64,000 bases of DNA from Ditylenchus dipsaci. Its lineage: Eukaryota > Nematoda > Chromadorea > Rhabditida > Anguinidae. Positions 11,401 through 20,757 of the stretch are shown piece after piece; positions within the stretch are counted from its first letter, which is position 1; every line of letters begins with the position of its first letter. Made by a program: the position numbers and the translations under genes. Below the pieces are notes generated by a model. It had not been told where the DNA came from and did not search any database. It was given only the letters and a program-made list of their open reading frames with translations. The stretch is taken from NCBI GenBank assembly GCA_004194705.1, contig SADC01000456.1, forward strand, positions 38,939-102,938, in the 5' to 3' direction.

Positions 11401-12847
11401 CTATTTACAACTCCACGATATCAAAATTGAAAGCTGAGACTCCAGGCTAGTTTATGAGTATAAAGTTTTTTAAAAAAAATTTTATTCATTGGCTTGAATT
11501 AGAGACTTTTACCGACAGAAAAGAGTTATCATGTCTCGTTTTTAAAATGGCCGATTAGGGGGTCAGAACGTCGAGTTGCGTTGATTGACCGCAGTATCTT
11601 GTTCAGCATGAAAATGAGTTTGATTCTACCATTTACCACAATCGAGTGTTGGAGATTTAATATCACTTTGACTTATAGCTTTTTATATCTCATTCATCAT
11701 TAATACCAACAAATGCACTTTTTTGCTAGAGGAGGTAGGGAGAGGGGTGGCAGGACTTAGAAAATTTTTTTTCGTTGTAAAACTTTATTAGTCCTTCTCC
11801 TAGGCTCACGCTTTAGGATCAGCGTAGGCCAGCGTACGTTAGCCCCAACTATGACTATATTTGTCTCTTTTCCGGGGTCTCGGACTGATATTCATAGTCA
11901 ATCCATAGTTAATTTTAATTTTTAACAATTTTCATCATCATGGTAATGCGATATGACATCTCAAAGTATGTAAATATTTTTTTTAATATTTTTGGTCATT
12001 TGAAGGAGCATATCAGAGCGGTACACGGAGGGACCAGCAATTTTTTTTCTTTCTCAACAAACTTTTTATTTGTTCTCGTCTAGATTTTTAAAGTTTTCTG
12101 CCTGGTTTTTGAAAGCAGCATAAGGTCATTAATATCAGGTTTGAAGCAAAACGAGTTAAAAATGGAAGCTTCCATAAAAATTGGTGGTCCCTGCCTTAAC
12201 TTTTTGGAACGCACGGGCACGCTTCTTTAAATGTCCATTAATAGGCTTGGCCGATTGTGTTCCGGCGGGATTCGGGATTGGGATTTTCAAAATTTTCGGG
12301 ATCGGGATTAGGATTCGGGATTTAGCTTTTGTACCGGCGGGATTCGGATCGAGATTTTTCAAAATTTTCGGGATCGGGATTGCGGGATTCCCATGGGGTT
12401 CCCGTCCCGTTGCCAAGCCTATCCTTAAGACAAAGTGTGACTTTTTGTAGACTTCAAATGATATTTTTTATTGCTGAAACATCTGCTTCTAATTTCTTAC
12501 CCCACATTTGCCTCCACACTTTTCGTAAAAACACACATTCACCGCAGAAGGGGTCATAAGCACGTTGACGCACACCTCGACCTGTTCTTCTTTGAGAAAA
12601 TCTTTTACAGGTGGCATTAGATTTGCATCTCTTATTACGACAAACTTGGAATATTTTGGTTTTGTCTGCGAAGGTTTTGCTGCACTAACCGGATCTTTCA
12701 CAGATGGCTTTTTTAGTAGCTAAAAGTTATGGTTACAAAGATTATTATTCAGTCAAAAATAGTTTCAACTTTTCTAGTATTCTTTGCCGACACAGCCATC
12801 AAAACTGAAAATACCACTAACAAAATAAAAACTAGTATTCTAGTCAT
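8495..12847 (-). CDS. Copy A: secreted Cys-rich protein with bZIP-like basic C-terminus
   Basis: Five exons on the minus strand: 12847-12770, 12719-12501, 9601-9389, 9252-8677, 8571-8495 (TGA 8497-8495). Exon 1 encodes a signal peptide (MTRILVFILLVVFSVLMAVS, then A-KN). Exon 2 carries VCRNKRCKSNATC and FCGEC. Exon 3 is Gln- and Ser/Arg-rich. Exon 4 has two cysteine repeats (CSGACVRSTNCN.., WCSKECGTNNKICN..) then KREQNRAASARYLEKKRAE, close to the ATF4 bZIP basic region. Exon 5 is GEPGTSHLSPDTSEVE plus an acidic end. Intron 2 is swollen to 2.9 kb by repeats. One base missing in GTCCACAAGG (shared with copy C, absent in B) breaks the frame between the Cys repeats and the basic region. The function is unknown, and a shared pseudogenising deletion is possible. 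Confidence 0.6.
10209..10706. mobile_element. Palindromic TTAA-type MITE, interrupted
   Basis: Left AAGGGCCATTGCCGTCTCCG and right GGCGGCAATGGCCCT with TTAA at 10707-10710. Arms contain CCCCGCCAATTCAAATTTTT and its mirror. An inner foldback (10425-10649) interrupts it. The equivalent copy at 39836-40055 lacks that insert. Confidence 0.75.
10425..10649. mobile_element. Foldback element nested in the TTAA-type MITE
   Basis: GGCTCTAGTCAACTTTAGGT at the left is mirrored by ACCTAAAGTTGACTAGAGCC at the right. The inner arms TTGCCTTGGTCCCCCCTGTT pair likewise. Absence from the sister arm (39836-40055) shows it was gained after the inverted duplication, or lost from the other arm. The fragment CAGGGGGGACCAAGGCA also occurs at 21429-21445. 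Confidence 0.75.
10712..10925. repeat. Truncated foldback, full in the sister arm
   Basis: AAATATTCAAACGACGTATT and its mirror flank the centre. The outer arm CAAACCCCTCATTGTGACAC is present only on the left here. At 39555-39830 both outer arms are present, so this copy has lost ~60 bp of one arm. Confidence 0.55.
11153..11233. repeat. Short minisatellite, unit ~20 bp
   Basis: TTGGATTCAATCGTCCC is repeated four to five times with spacer variation. The reverse complement is at 38895-38990, and a further set in the same orientation lies at 39375-39465 in the other arm. Confidence 0.6.
12241..12421. mobile_element. hAT-like MITE at the duplication boundary
   Basis: TAGGCTTGGCCGATTGTG at the left and TTGCCAAGCCTA at the right. 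The interior is repeats of CGGGATTCGGGA. Flanks TCCATTAA (left) and TCCTTAAG (right) fit an 8-bp duplication with one base lost. Its left end and adjoining flank are shared with 37868-37904 in the other arm, but the right flank is not. Confidence 0.6.
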
Positions 12848-13224
12848 TTTGAGTAGCGAAAAAAATTATGTCTCAACAGATAAACTGCTGCTTTTGCTTA
12901 CAGTTAGTGAACATACTAAAATGTGTTAATTTTTGAATGCTTCATCAATATGCGCAATTAAACATTTATTTAGTAAAAGTATTCCAAATATTTCTTCTTT
13001 GATCTTCTTTTATATGGTACAAAAAATTTTAGATTATTTTTGAAGAGTCAGCGCTCGGTCCCCAGCACTTATGACGTCATTTTTGAGAAATTCACAATAC
13101 TTGCCTTCATTCAAACTTGTCAAATGTTGAATATAGTGTTAAACAATGCAGCAAAATTTTGGCGCTATTTTATATGCGCAGCTCGAAAGCTGAAAAAAAT
13201 ACATTTCACATGAAAATCCTGAAG
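12848..13224. other. Upstream region of copy A
   Basis: AT-rich. The first ~115 bp correspond to the region upstream of copy B (19391-19530), so promoter-proximal sequence was duplicated with the gene. No TATA box is clear. Nothing else is recognised. Confidence 0.35.
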
Positions 13225-13473
13225 TACCGTAATTCCTCTAATAAGCCGCCCCCCCCTCTGGTTCAAAATCGTGTTCTTGGCATTGTGTTTTTGACCCATT
13301 TTTTGAAGACTCCTCTTTGGCAACTTACTCCTCAATTTGTAGCCAGTGAGATGAGCTACAAAATAGATGGTGACTTGCTTAACAGTGGTTTTCAAAACAT
13401 AGGTCAAAAACACAATGCCAGAAACCCGTTTTTTGAATTTAGGGGGGGGCGGCTTATTAGAGGAATTACGGTA
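13225..13473. mobile_element. MITE with perfect 25-bp ends
   Basis: TACCGTAATTCCTCTAATAA(GCCGCC) is mirrored by GGCGGCTTATTAGAGGAATTACGGTA. Internal arms GTTTTTGACC..AAAACACAATGCC are also symmetric. Belongs to the ACCGTATTTYCTCTAATAA family. The long ORF through it is an artefact of the symmetry. Confidence 0.85.
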
Positions 13474-13935
13474 AGAGTGTTAAAGCGAAGCTGCAAGAAA
13501 GATTCGTATCAAAGCTTTCTGCCCTCCAGCCTCACGGTGAGCTTGTTAGAGAGAAACGATGCTCCTAAAGCCTCCTAAGCCCTTGGTTTGAAAAATTATG
13601 GCTCTCTTCATTGTTGATGCTGTGGTCATTTCTTTTGGCCTAGGTATCTTCTATCTATTGTTCCTTTTTTCAGCCCTTGATTGAAAGTCCTGGGGAGTTT
13701 GAAAGCTGTTAAGGAATTGTCTCGACAAGAAAGGATCACTCCAAGTTTTGTATTTTTTAATGTGATTTTAGAGACATATTTTGTCGAGAAATTGATTTTG
13801 CGATCTCGGACAAAGGTGTGCAGAATTAACAGTTGATGAACAATGATGGAAAATTAAACTTTTTTCCAAAGAAAAGTGTGTAGGTCTAATCTCCAAACGT
13901 CTTGTTTGTATAGTTTGATAGTTGGTGTGCTATTC

Positions 13936-14129
13936 TTAAAAATGTACTTTTTTAATTTTTTGAATAATCAAGATCCACACAATAATAGTGTGCATCCCTT
14001 CAACAAAGTAGAAGCCATCCTCATACAACATTTGCTCTTTTTCGTCCCAGCAAGGTGGATAGCCATGGTCTGGGTCTGGAAATAGGTCAGTCACACTCCA
14101 TTGTCGCAGGCTAACATCAAACAGAAGCA
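13936..14129 (-). CDS. Isolated exon, unrecognised (weakly Kelch-like)
   Basis: Minus strand: acceptor TTTCAG, then an open frame LLFDVSLRQWSVTDLFPDPD, HGYPPCWDEKEQMLYEDGFY, FVEGMH. FDVSxxxW and the later aromatic and FVEG residues recall a Kelch blade, but one blade is too little to assign. A mutated second copy of part of this exon is at 21495-21573. The neighbouring exons are not found, so it may be a captured fragment. Confidence 0.35.
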
Positions 14130-14149
14130 TCTGAAATCTTAAAAGTAAA

Positions 14150-14540
14150 GGTCGAAGGTGTTAGTGAATATAGTGACCACATTAGAAAAAATGTTGGTCA
14201 TCACATCTGCAGTCCGTGTGTTTTTGGCCATCTTATTTTTTTCACCACCACAACAGCTTTGACGGCCGTCTAAATTCTATCACCTGTTAACTGACCGTCC
14301 GCTGTCCCATTCTCTATTTTTGAAATTCTGCGGCTGCCAGCAGGGTTCTGTCAAAAAAAATTTGGTCGGTCTGAAGCTGTCCGAAAACGGAATGTTTAGA
14401 AATGTTACGGAAATGTTGACGGCCGCCCAATGCCGTCCGACCTGTTCATCGTCCGTACGATACGTCTAGCAAAGCCGGCTTCATGTGACCGATGTGTATG
14501 TGACCGAAAGCTTTACCACTGCGAGATGCAAACACTTTTA
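14150..14540. other. Non-coding
   Basis: Mildly GC-richer stretch with several dispersed ACGGCCG/GCCGTCC words. No gene, tRNA or paired repeat is recognised. Confidence 0.3.
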
Positions 14541-14969
14541 CAGTCAAACCTCGATTTAGTGGCACCCCAAAAAGTTCGTTCCCGCCTAGGGTCCGACACT
14601 TTTTTTAACCCAATTTTCAAAATATTTTATCGATTCTGTTATGACAGCCTAGTCGCAATCTCGTAAGGATTCCGATTTTGCCGATCGTTTTTTGAAAGTA
14701 AAACGAATTTTGGGTTAAAAAAGTGAAACCTCGATATAGTGGCACCTGTTTTTCAAAAAAAGGGGTTGCCACTATATCGAAGTTTCACTTTTTAACCCAA
14801 AATTCGTTTACTTTTCAAAAAACGATCGAAAAAATCGGAATCCTCACGATATTTGCGACCAGACTGTCATAACAGAATCGATAAAATATTTTGCAAAGTG
14901 GGTTAAAAAAAGTGTCGGACCTAGGCGGGAACGAACTTTTGGGGGTGCCACTAAATCGAGGTTTGACTG
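14541..14969. mobile_element. pogo-like palindromic MITE (429 bp)
   Basis: CAGTCAAACCTCGATTTAGT at 14541 is mirrored by ACTAAATCGAGGTTTGACTG ending 14969, with TA on both sides. The arms extend almost to the centre, where GATATAGTGGCACC pairs with GGTTGCCACTATATC. It shares nearly its full length with 48231-48658, which is the same family in the same size class. Confidence 0.9.
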
Positions 14970-14977
14970 TACTCTAT

Positions 14978-15143
14978 TAATAACCACCCCCCCCCCGCCC
15001 TTTTCTAATAATCCATTCCAAACCCCCTCCCGTTTTTTACTAGGATTTTAAAATTTAAGGCTATTTTCGATTTGCGATTTCGAGATTTTTCTAATGGTTG
15101 AAAAATAATCCCTGAGGTATTATTAGAGTGAATACGGCGTTTG
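14978..15143. mobile_element. Degenerate ACCGTATT-family MITE
   Basis: CTATTAATAACCACCCCCCC at the left; GAGGTATTATTAGAGTGAAT at the right. Interior TTTTTACTAGGATTTTAAAATTTAAGGC resembles 33510-33667 and 35172-35331. It lies directly against the preceding MITE. Confidence 0.55.
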
Positions 15144-15262
15144 AACTTTTTTTAAAGGTCTAAGACTCACTGTTTAACACTCCCAGTGCAATCTATTTGT
15201 GATGGTTGGTATTTCACCTCAATCACCTTGAATTATTTCTTGATTACAAGACTACTAAATGT

Positions 15263-15480
15263 ACCAGGGCTGCGTCGGAACCGGAAAAAATCGGAACGGA
15301 TTTCGGAATCGGAACTCCAGAATTTTCGGGGAAAGGAATAAAGAGGGCCACTTTTCGAGTACCTTTTTGGTTGCTTCACCGTGTTTTTCAACTCGGGCTG
15401 TGACCAAATAGACTCTATATGCATTTATAATCAAGCATTTTATTTGATTATATATGCGTTTTATGATTATATTACAGTAG
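15263..15480. repeat. hAT-like terminus and dispersed-repeat fragment
   Basis: CAGGGCTGCGTCGGAACCGG with repeated CGGAACCGGAA units looks like one end of a hAT-type element. It is followed by a fragment of the dispersed family with CTCTATATGCATTTATAATC (see 56490-56800). No complete element was delimited. Confidence 0.4.
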
Positions 15481-15655
15481 CGCTAACTTTTGCGTAGGTA
15501 GCTTATCGCCTGAAGTGAAGCTTATCGCCTATCGAATCCCTAGTAAAATTATTGACAGTAGTTAAGCTACTTTCTTCAATCAGAAATACAAAGGTTTCAC
15601 TAGAACACAACCATTTTTATATAAATAAGCATCAAATAAATTACCAAAACTTACA

Positions 15656-15871
15656 GATAATCAGCGTCGTCTGAAGACAATTCCACAACTTTGTCCTAGA
15701 CGTAGCGAGCTTCACCTAAAAACAGACGTTGAGCAGCAAGTAATTGAGGCAAAAAAGCTCGGAGACATTGCCTTACAGAATTAACGGAACTTTATAAATG
15801 TATTCCTGAAATCAACAGCAAAGCCAAGGATTTATATGAGACTGTAAAAAATTGCATATCTGGCTCAGGTA
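15656..15871 (+). CDS. Internal exon of an unrecognised protein
   Basis: Acceptor CTTACAG just before 15656 and a good donor (GTAACC) after 15871. The frame gives DNQRRLKTIPQLCPRRSELH, then a Lys/Glu-rich helix (DVEQQVIEAKKLGDIALQ). After a one-base deletion near 15780 it gives LTELYKCIPEINSKAKDLYE and TVKNCISGSG. The charged, helix-like composition and precise splice sites support a real exon. No family is recognised. It is 155 bp upstream of the zinc-knuckle gene on the same strand. Confidence 0.5.
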
Positions 15872-16026
15872 ACCTTGAAAGTACGAATTCAGTGTTTAAA
15901 CCGCAGAAAGTTCTCCTTGCAAAAAATATAAATTTTTGATGGGGGTTTTTTTTAAAAACCTGTACAAGATTAAAAATACTGTTCCATCACAAATATTTTC
16001 AAGTTGATGATCAAGATCAAGGAAGG

Positions 16027-16353
16027 ATGTCAGAGTGCTACAAGTGCAATAAAACGGGTCATTTGGCTCGTGAGTGCCAAGTGCTAGCGACTCCTACAGT
16101 GGAAGACGCCGAGGTGCAGGCATTGGTACGTTTTATTCTGATCCCTTTGTGCTTTTAATTCAGCTGATTTTAGCTGATTCCTTATGCTTCAATTGCGGCA
16201 TTGCTGGCCACATGTCTCGCGAATGCTCGTCTCGAAATCAGCCTCGACTAGGCGGTGGCGCCTTTGGTGTGGGAGATTATCGTTTTTCAAAGTGCTACCA
16301 TTGTCATGAAAAGCGGCCATGTGGGTCGCGAATGTCCTGACCGTCAACGCTAA
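16027..16353 (+). CDS. CNBP/Gis2-like CCHC zinc-knuckle protein
   Basis: Two exons. Exon 1 (ATG 16027, donor GTACGT at 16126) holds knuckle 1, CYKCNKTGHLAREC. Exon 2 (acceptor TTTTAG at 16171-16173 or CAG at 16161-16163) holds knuckle 2, CFNCGIAGHMSREC, and knuckle 3, CYHCHE-SGHVGREC, then PDRQR and TAA 16351-16353. All follow CX2CX4HX4C. A Gly/Arg-rich linker (SGRRRGAGIG; GGGAFGVG) between knuckles is typical of single-stranded nucleic-acid-binding CNBP proteins. It is not a retroviral Gag remnant, because there is an intron and no pol. Single-base indels near 16078 and 16310 break the frame. The retained intron argues against a processed pseudogene. Confidence 0.75.
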
Positions 16354-16639
16354 GAAAAAGCTCTCAAGAAAGAATTCGAAGTTTGTCTGGCTCTAGTGTC
16401 TCTGCGTGCCTTAAATTACTGAAATGTTTGCATTGCCTGCCTGTCTGGCAGGGGCTTGGTTAAATTAAAATTTGCCTATAAGACTTTTTTGACTCTACAT
16501 TGCTGTTAGCATAATAGGATCGCCGCCAGCGGCACTCCTTTGGTTACCCCCAACAATTTTAAAAACTAAAAAAATTTTCGAGTGAAGGGAAGGGTATACA
16601 TTTCCTATACGCATCATCTAGGTAAATAATTACTGAGTG
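16354..16639. other. 3' flank of the zinc-knuckle gene
   Basis: Hairpin-like TGCCTGCCTGTCTGGCAGG near 16435. No polyadenylation signal is obvious. Otherwise nothing is seen. Confidence 0.3.
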
Positions 16640-17000
16640 CACACTTCATGCCATTTTTAGTGATCTGACTAATTTCTAAGGCCAAAAAGTACTTTTTTTT
16701 AAATGAAATCTCTGAGCCAGATTCGGAGCAAATTTTTTAAATAAAAAGCTCGGAGCCAGATCCGAGCAGATTTTTTCAAACGAAGAGCTCGGAGCTAGAT
16801 TCAGAGCAAATTCAAATTGGATATTGATATTTTATATGCTTACAAAGAATAAATACGTATAATTTTTCTGGCTTTTGCTCTCGCTTGTAGCAGAGTCGGA
16901 GCATATTTTTCAAAGTTGAGAGCCTGAAGCAAGAGCCGGAGCAATTTTTTCTTACTAAGATTTCAGAGCCAGAGCCGGAGCGAAAAGTCGCGAAAATACA
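16640..17000. repeat. Degenerate tandem repeat around GAGCCRGAGC
   Basis: Repeated units of GAGCTCGGAGCCAGATYCGAGCA then TTTTTT, four to six copies, drifting to AGAGCCGGAGCA. Similar GAGCCAAGAGC words occur at 19850-20030 and, inverted, at 24890-25010. Confidence 0.55.
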
Positions 17001-17360
17001 TCACTGGTACCCACTTACCTCTCAAACTTTCGAAATCCCGCCAAATTTTTTATTCAAATTCGTTCTTTTTTTAGTTAAAAGTTGGCTTCAATCTTTCCTG
17101 TCATTATAAATGACTGCAACATTTAATTCAAGTCAGAAAACAAAACAAATTGTAGAAATTTGGCGGTATAAAAAAATGGACAGTAAGAGGGGACCAAAGC
17201 AAAATTTCAAAAAAATACTTTTTTTAACAAATCCCAAATCGGATGATGACAAAATAGTGAACACAAAAAATGTTATTAGACTTAAGAATCAGATTCGCAA
17301 TGCAGTTTAGTAAAAAATGAACGTCTAGAGAGGCTACGGACTTTGTGAACAACCTAATCA
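17001..17360. other. Spacer with one short ORF of doubtful status
   Basis: A 66-codon frame (17110-17310: MTATFNSSQKTKQIVEIWRY then a Lys-rich end) has no recognisable domain, splice sites or duplicate elsewhere. Retained only as a possibility. Confidence 0.2.
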
Positions 17361-19390
17361 TTTTCTTCGTATCTTCATTACTGAATTCATCTTCACTGGT
17401 TTCTGGTGAGAGGTGGGAAGGGCCTGCTTCACCTGAAAATGTAGCTGACTCTAATTGAAAAATTACGTATACCTTTTCAAAAAGGTATTTTTTTCACAAT
17501 TTCAACAGTACCAGCATAAATAAGCATACCTCTTTGAATTCTCTCTTCAAATTCTTTGACTCTCTCTCTCTTTTTAAAGCTTTAACTAATTTTTCCGCTT
17601 TTTTTTTACGCTGAAAAGCCGAAACGCGTTGAACATTTTTCCTATTGTGATTTTCATATCTGGCCCCACTTCAGCATATAATTTTTGTCTATATCGAAGG
17701 TTGCTCGCTTTCTTTTTTGCTCTTCTCACATCCTTTGCTACATCTTCCACTGTTCCTTGTGGGACGGTCTCCGAAGTGTGCACACGGCAGAACCCAGCCA
17801 CACATTGGCAAGAGTATGGCGATTTTCCCTTTTGATCAGCCAAATCATTACAAATTTTGTTGTTATCACACTCTTTACTGCACCATTTTTTATTTTCTAA
17901 ATTTACTGACTTCAAAAATATTAACAAGCAAGTCATCAAACTTTTTCGATCCACTGGTTTCAAAATCGTTATAGATGCTATCTTTGGCACGCACTTATAC
18001 AAAACACAAGCACACTTATCTGGGGTTTGGTCTTTGTTGCATTCTACAGATTTGCGACAGACGCCAGAGCACACTGAATTGACGTCGTTTACAAATGGCA
18101 CCTGAAAATATGCTTCAAGATTAGAATTGGCGCTGGACAAAAATGGAATCAATGGATTTTTTAACTAGTCATATCTCACCGGATTCTTTTTTATTTCAAG
18201 ATAGAATGTTTACTTTCGATGTTGTTTACAATATGATCGATTTTTTTTTCGTTTACCTGCCGAGAACTAGATCTAGACCTGGATCTGGTGCGTGATCTAC
18301 TTTGACGAGTTTGTTCATTTATCTGTTCCATGTGTTCATGCATTTGGTCAGGATCTCCAAGCAATTGCTGAGCCATAGCTTGGTCTGGAGCTTGATGCAA
18401 AAATGGTTGCTCTAATGGTCCAGATGGGTCTCGACTTTCTGAAGCTTCCCTTGACGGTGATCTTGAACCGTGCGTCTAAAAACAAACTATTATATGACTT
18501 AAAAATATATTTAGTCTAGAACTACCGTATTTTCTCTAGTTATAACCCGCCTCTAATTATAGACTCCTTCCCTAATCCTTAAGCTCGGCTCAGGCCAACG
18601 TATGTTAGCCGCAGCTAAGAAATGTCTTTTTGCCGGGTCTCAGACTGATACTCATAGTAAGTAAGTTAATTCATAGTTAGTTAGTTAAATTCATAATTAG
18701 TGAAAACAGGGGCTTCCAACCGAAAAAATTATTCTTTCGGTGTCTGGACTGACATTCAAAGTTAATCTAAAAACATGCTCCCAAACAAACAAGTTCCTAA
18801 AAAAATATTCGTCTGCGGTCCAAATTTTGTGTAGCGTTTGAAAGTAAAGTTGTGCTGTTTTTTTCACAAAACGAATTTAACAGGACAATTTTAATTATTA
18901 GGGTAATGAGTAGAGGTTCGTGTTTTGTGTTTATCGTGTGTTTTTAAATATTTTCGGTCATTTAAGTGTTAAGCGAAAGTTTGTGTTTTTATACACTTGA
19001 AGTTTATATTTATTTAATATAACTTAACCTTCTGTTTTCAGTTTCTTACCTCACATTTGCCGTTCATAAATTCGTATAACACACAATAATTGCAGTTGGG
19101 ATCAAAAGCACGTTGACGTACACCTCGACCTTTTCTTCTTTGAGAATATCTTTTACAAGTGGCATTGATTTGCATCTCTTATTACGACAAACTTTTGAAT
19201 TGCCTCTTTTGCTTTGTGAAGGTTTTGTTACACCCACCGGATCTTTCACATATGTCTTTTTGGTAGCTAAATAAATATTATAAGATTATTATTTATCCGA
19301 AAAAGTTCCAACTTTTTCTAGTATTCTTTGCTGACACAGCTATCAAAACTAAAAATACTACTATAAAATAAAAACTATTGTTTTAGTCAT
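17361..19390 (-). CDS. Copy B: secreted Cys-rich protein with bZIP-like basic C-terminus (best copy)
   Basis: Exons on the minus strand: 19390-19313, 19266-19050, 18475-18257, 18101-17530, 17432-~17361. Phases agree (1, 0, 0, 1). Exon 1 is a signal peptide (one base lost). Exon 2 has KDPVGVTKPSQSKRGNSKVC, RNKRC and, after another lost base, CKRYSQRRKGRGVRQRAFDP-NCNYC. Exon 3 has HGSRSPSREASESRDPSGPL, MHEHMEQINEQTRQ and SRSRTRSRSRSSSRQ. Exon 4 has CSGVCRKSVECNKDQTPDKC, ACVLYKC, WCSKECDNNKICN and SCQCVAGFC, then KKKASNLRYRQKLYAE, followed by AFQRKKKAEKLVKALKRER. Exon 5 is GEAGPSHLSPETSEDE. In this copy the Cys repeats and basic region share one frame. The stop of copies A and C is lost here, so the end is approximate. 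Secretion is supported by the signal peptide. The nucleic-acid-binding role is inference only. Confidence 0.65.
18523..18720. mobile_element. ACCGTATT-family MITE fragment in an intron of copy B
   Basis: CTACCGTATTTTCTCTAGTT marks one end. CAGCTAAGAAATG and GGGTCTCAGACTGATACTCA match the 11820-11900 stretch inside the intron of copy A (GGGTCTCGGACTGATATTCA). The second end is not found. Confidence 0.5.
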
Positions 19391-19830
19391 TTTGAGTACC
19401 GAAAAAAGTTATGTCTCAATAGCTCTATAATAAACTGCTGCTTTTGCTTACAGTTAATGAACATACTACAATGTGTTAATTTTTGAATGCTTCATTAATA
19501 TGTGCAATTAAAAATTTATTTCGTGAAAGTATTCCAAAAAATGGTTTTTTAACCCTTTTGATCTACTTTTTAAGGGTGTAAAAATATTTTAAAGTTAATT
19601 TAAAAAAATTTAAAAAATAAAAATAAAAACTATTTTATCGAAAGCTGAAAAATACACGTTAAAAGCAAAAGTGTTGAGATGGCCTTTTTAGAAAATTAAT
19701 CCATTGAATAAATAAACAAAATCCGACAAATTTGAGAAGCTTTTATTTTGGTTTTTTTTGTTTTTTTTGCTTGCATTTATGGCCTACTGTTTCTAAGAGT
19801 CTAACAATGTGTTCAAAAAAACATCGCAAA
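19391..19830. other. Upstream region of copy B
   Basis: First ~140 bp align with 12848-12965 upstream of copy A, including ATGTTTCTCAATA-like and CTGCTGCTTTTGCTTACAGT words. The remainder is poly-A/T-rich with no feature I can name. Confidence 0.35.
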
Positions 19831-20046
19831 TTAATTTTTTTAGCTCGGAGAACAAATTTTCAGAAGGCTCCAGACAAAAATTTTTGCTCGTGTTCTTTGC
19901 TCTTGGCTTCAAAATTTTGTTCTTGGCTCCTGCTCTTGCTCTTGACTTTCAGTCTCAAAATTGCACTTGACTCGGAGCGGAGAATCTCGGAGCTAAGAGC
20001 AGAGCCAAGAGAAGCAAATTGCTTAGCACTGGCTACACATTATGAT
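19831..20046. repeat. Degenerate GCTCTTGGCT repeat, inverted partner at 24.9 kb
   Basis: Units such as TTGCTCTTGGCTTCAAAATT and GAGCGGAGAATCTCGGAGC. The inverted counterpart is at about 24890-25020 (GCTCTTGGCTTCGCTCCGAG). Together with 20775-20890 against 24755-24870 the hAT element is bracketed by inverted repeats. Confidence 0.5.
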
Positions 20047-20757
20047 AAGAATTTTTGGCGCTACTGGCTTATACCCCCCCCCCCCAAACAGCTACTTTCT
20101 TATACCCCCCCCCCAATCCTCGGACCTACTGGCTTATACCCCCCCCCCCCCCCTAAAGTCATGATTTTTAGGATTGGTCAAAACACATTTTTAAGGGCCT
20201 GACCTCTTCCTACTCGGTGGTCCCCCGCCAATTCAAAAATTTTCCCTTGATCATTGGACTTCTGTACGGATTTTTCCGCTAGGTTTCTAACAAAACTAAG
20301 CCTAAAATTTTGATTTCAGGCCTAGTTTTGTTAGAAACGTGGCGGAAAATCCGTACAGAAGTCCAATGATCGAGGGAAATTTTTGAATTGGCGGGGACCA
20401 CCGAGTAGGAAGAGGTCAGGCCCTTTAAGCAATAATTTCGCCATAAAAGGACCAGAAAGCAATTAAAATAGGGTTCAAGGGCTGTATTGGGAGGGGAAGG
20501 GACAAACAGGGGCCACTTCTATAGGGCTATAGTACCAAAGAGTATTAATTCTCTGAGCAGTAAAAGCGCTTTCAAACCCAGCCACTTGTGGTGCACGTAA
20601 AAGTATAACTACTCGAGCTGATCAGAGACCGATCAGCCGGGTGGATCCTGATGGTTGTCCTTTAACGTTTGACAGTATATGACAGTAGGTCCGATTTTGG
20701 GGGGGGGGGGGTATAAGAAAGTAGCTTTTGGGGGGGGGGTATAAGCCATTAGCGTCG
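20047..20757. mobile_element. Element with poly-C-containing inverted ends
   Basis: GGCGCTACTGGCTTATACCC plus C runs and GCTACTTTCTTATACCC at the left. The reverse complement is at 20700-20757 (GGGTATAAGAAAGTAGC..GGGTATAAGCCATTAGCGTC). Related single ends: 1021-1110 and 29905-29940. A TTAA-type MITE is nested inside. Confidence 0.65.
20195..20424. mobile_element. Palindromic TTAA-type MITE
   Basis: GGGCCTGACCTCTTCCTACT at 20195 is mirrored by AGTAGGAAGAGGTCAGGCCC. TTAA on both sides (20191-20194, 20425-20428). The inner arm CCCCGCCAATTCAAAAATTT is shared with 10209-10706 and 33193-33427, while the outer 25 bp differ, so it is a subfamily. Confidence 0.85.

Larger units (their letters stand above)
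7430..12421. repeat. Left arm of a ~5-kb inverted duplication
   Basis: Sequence from about 7430 to 12421 is present in reverse complement at about 37740-42620. It includes gene copy A exons 3-5, the nested MITEs at 7.8-8.4 kb, the palindromic element at 10.2-10.7 kb and the hAT end at 12241. Arms differ by many one-base indels and by a few larger insertions: 10425-10649 is only in this arm, about 39229-39475 only in the other. Homology stops inside the hAT element at 12241-12421. Confidence 0.85.

Noticed and set aside
12156..12450. Gly/Ile/Pro repeat protein
   Set aside because: The frames run through CGGGATTCGGGA repeats of a hAT MITE on both strands.
13117..13578. 153-codon ORF
   Set aside because: Passes through both ends of a perfect-TIR MITE; the partner-strand ORF mirrors it.
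16027..16353. Retroviral or LTR-retrotransposon Gag zinc knuckles
   Set aside because: Three knuckles with Gly/Arg linkers, an intron, a stop right after the third knuckle and no protease, RT or LTR nearby fit CNBP better.
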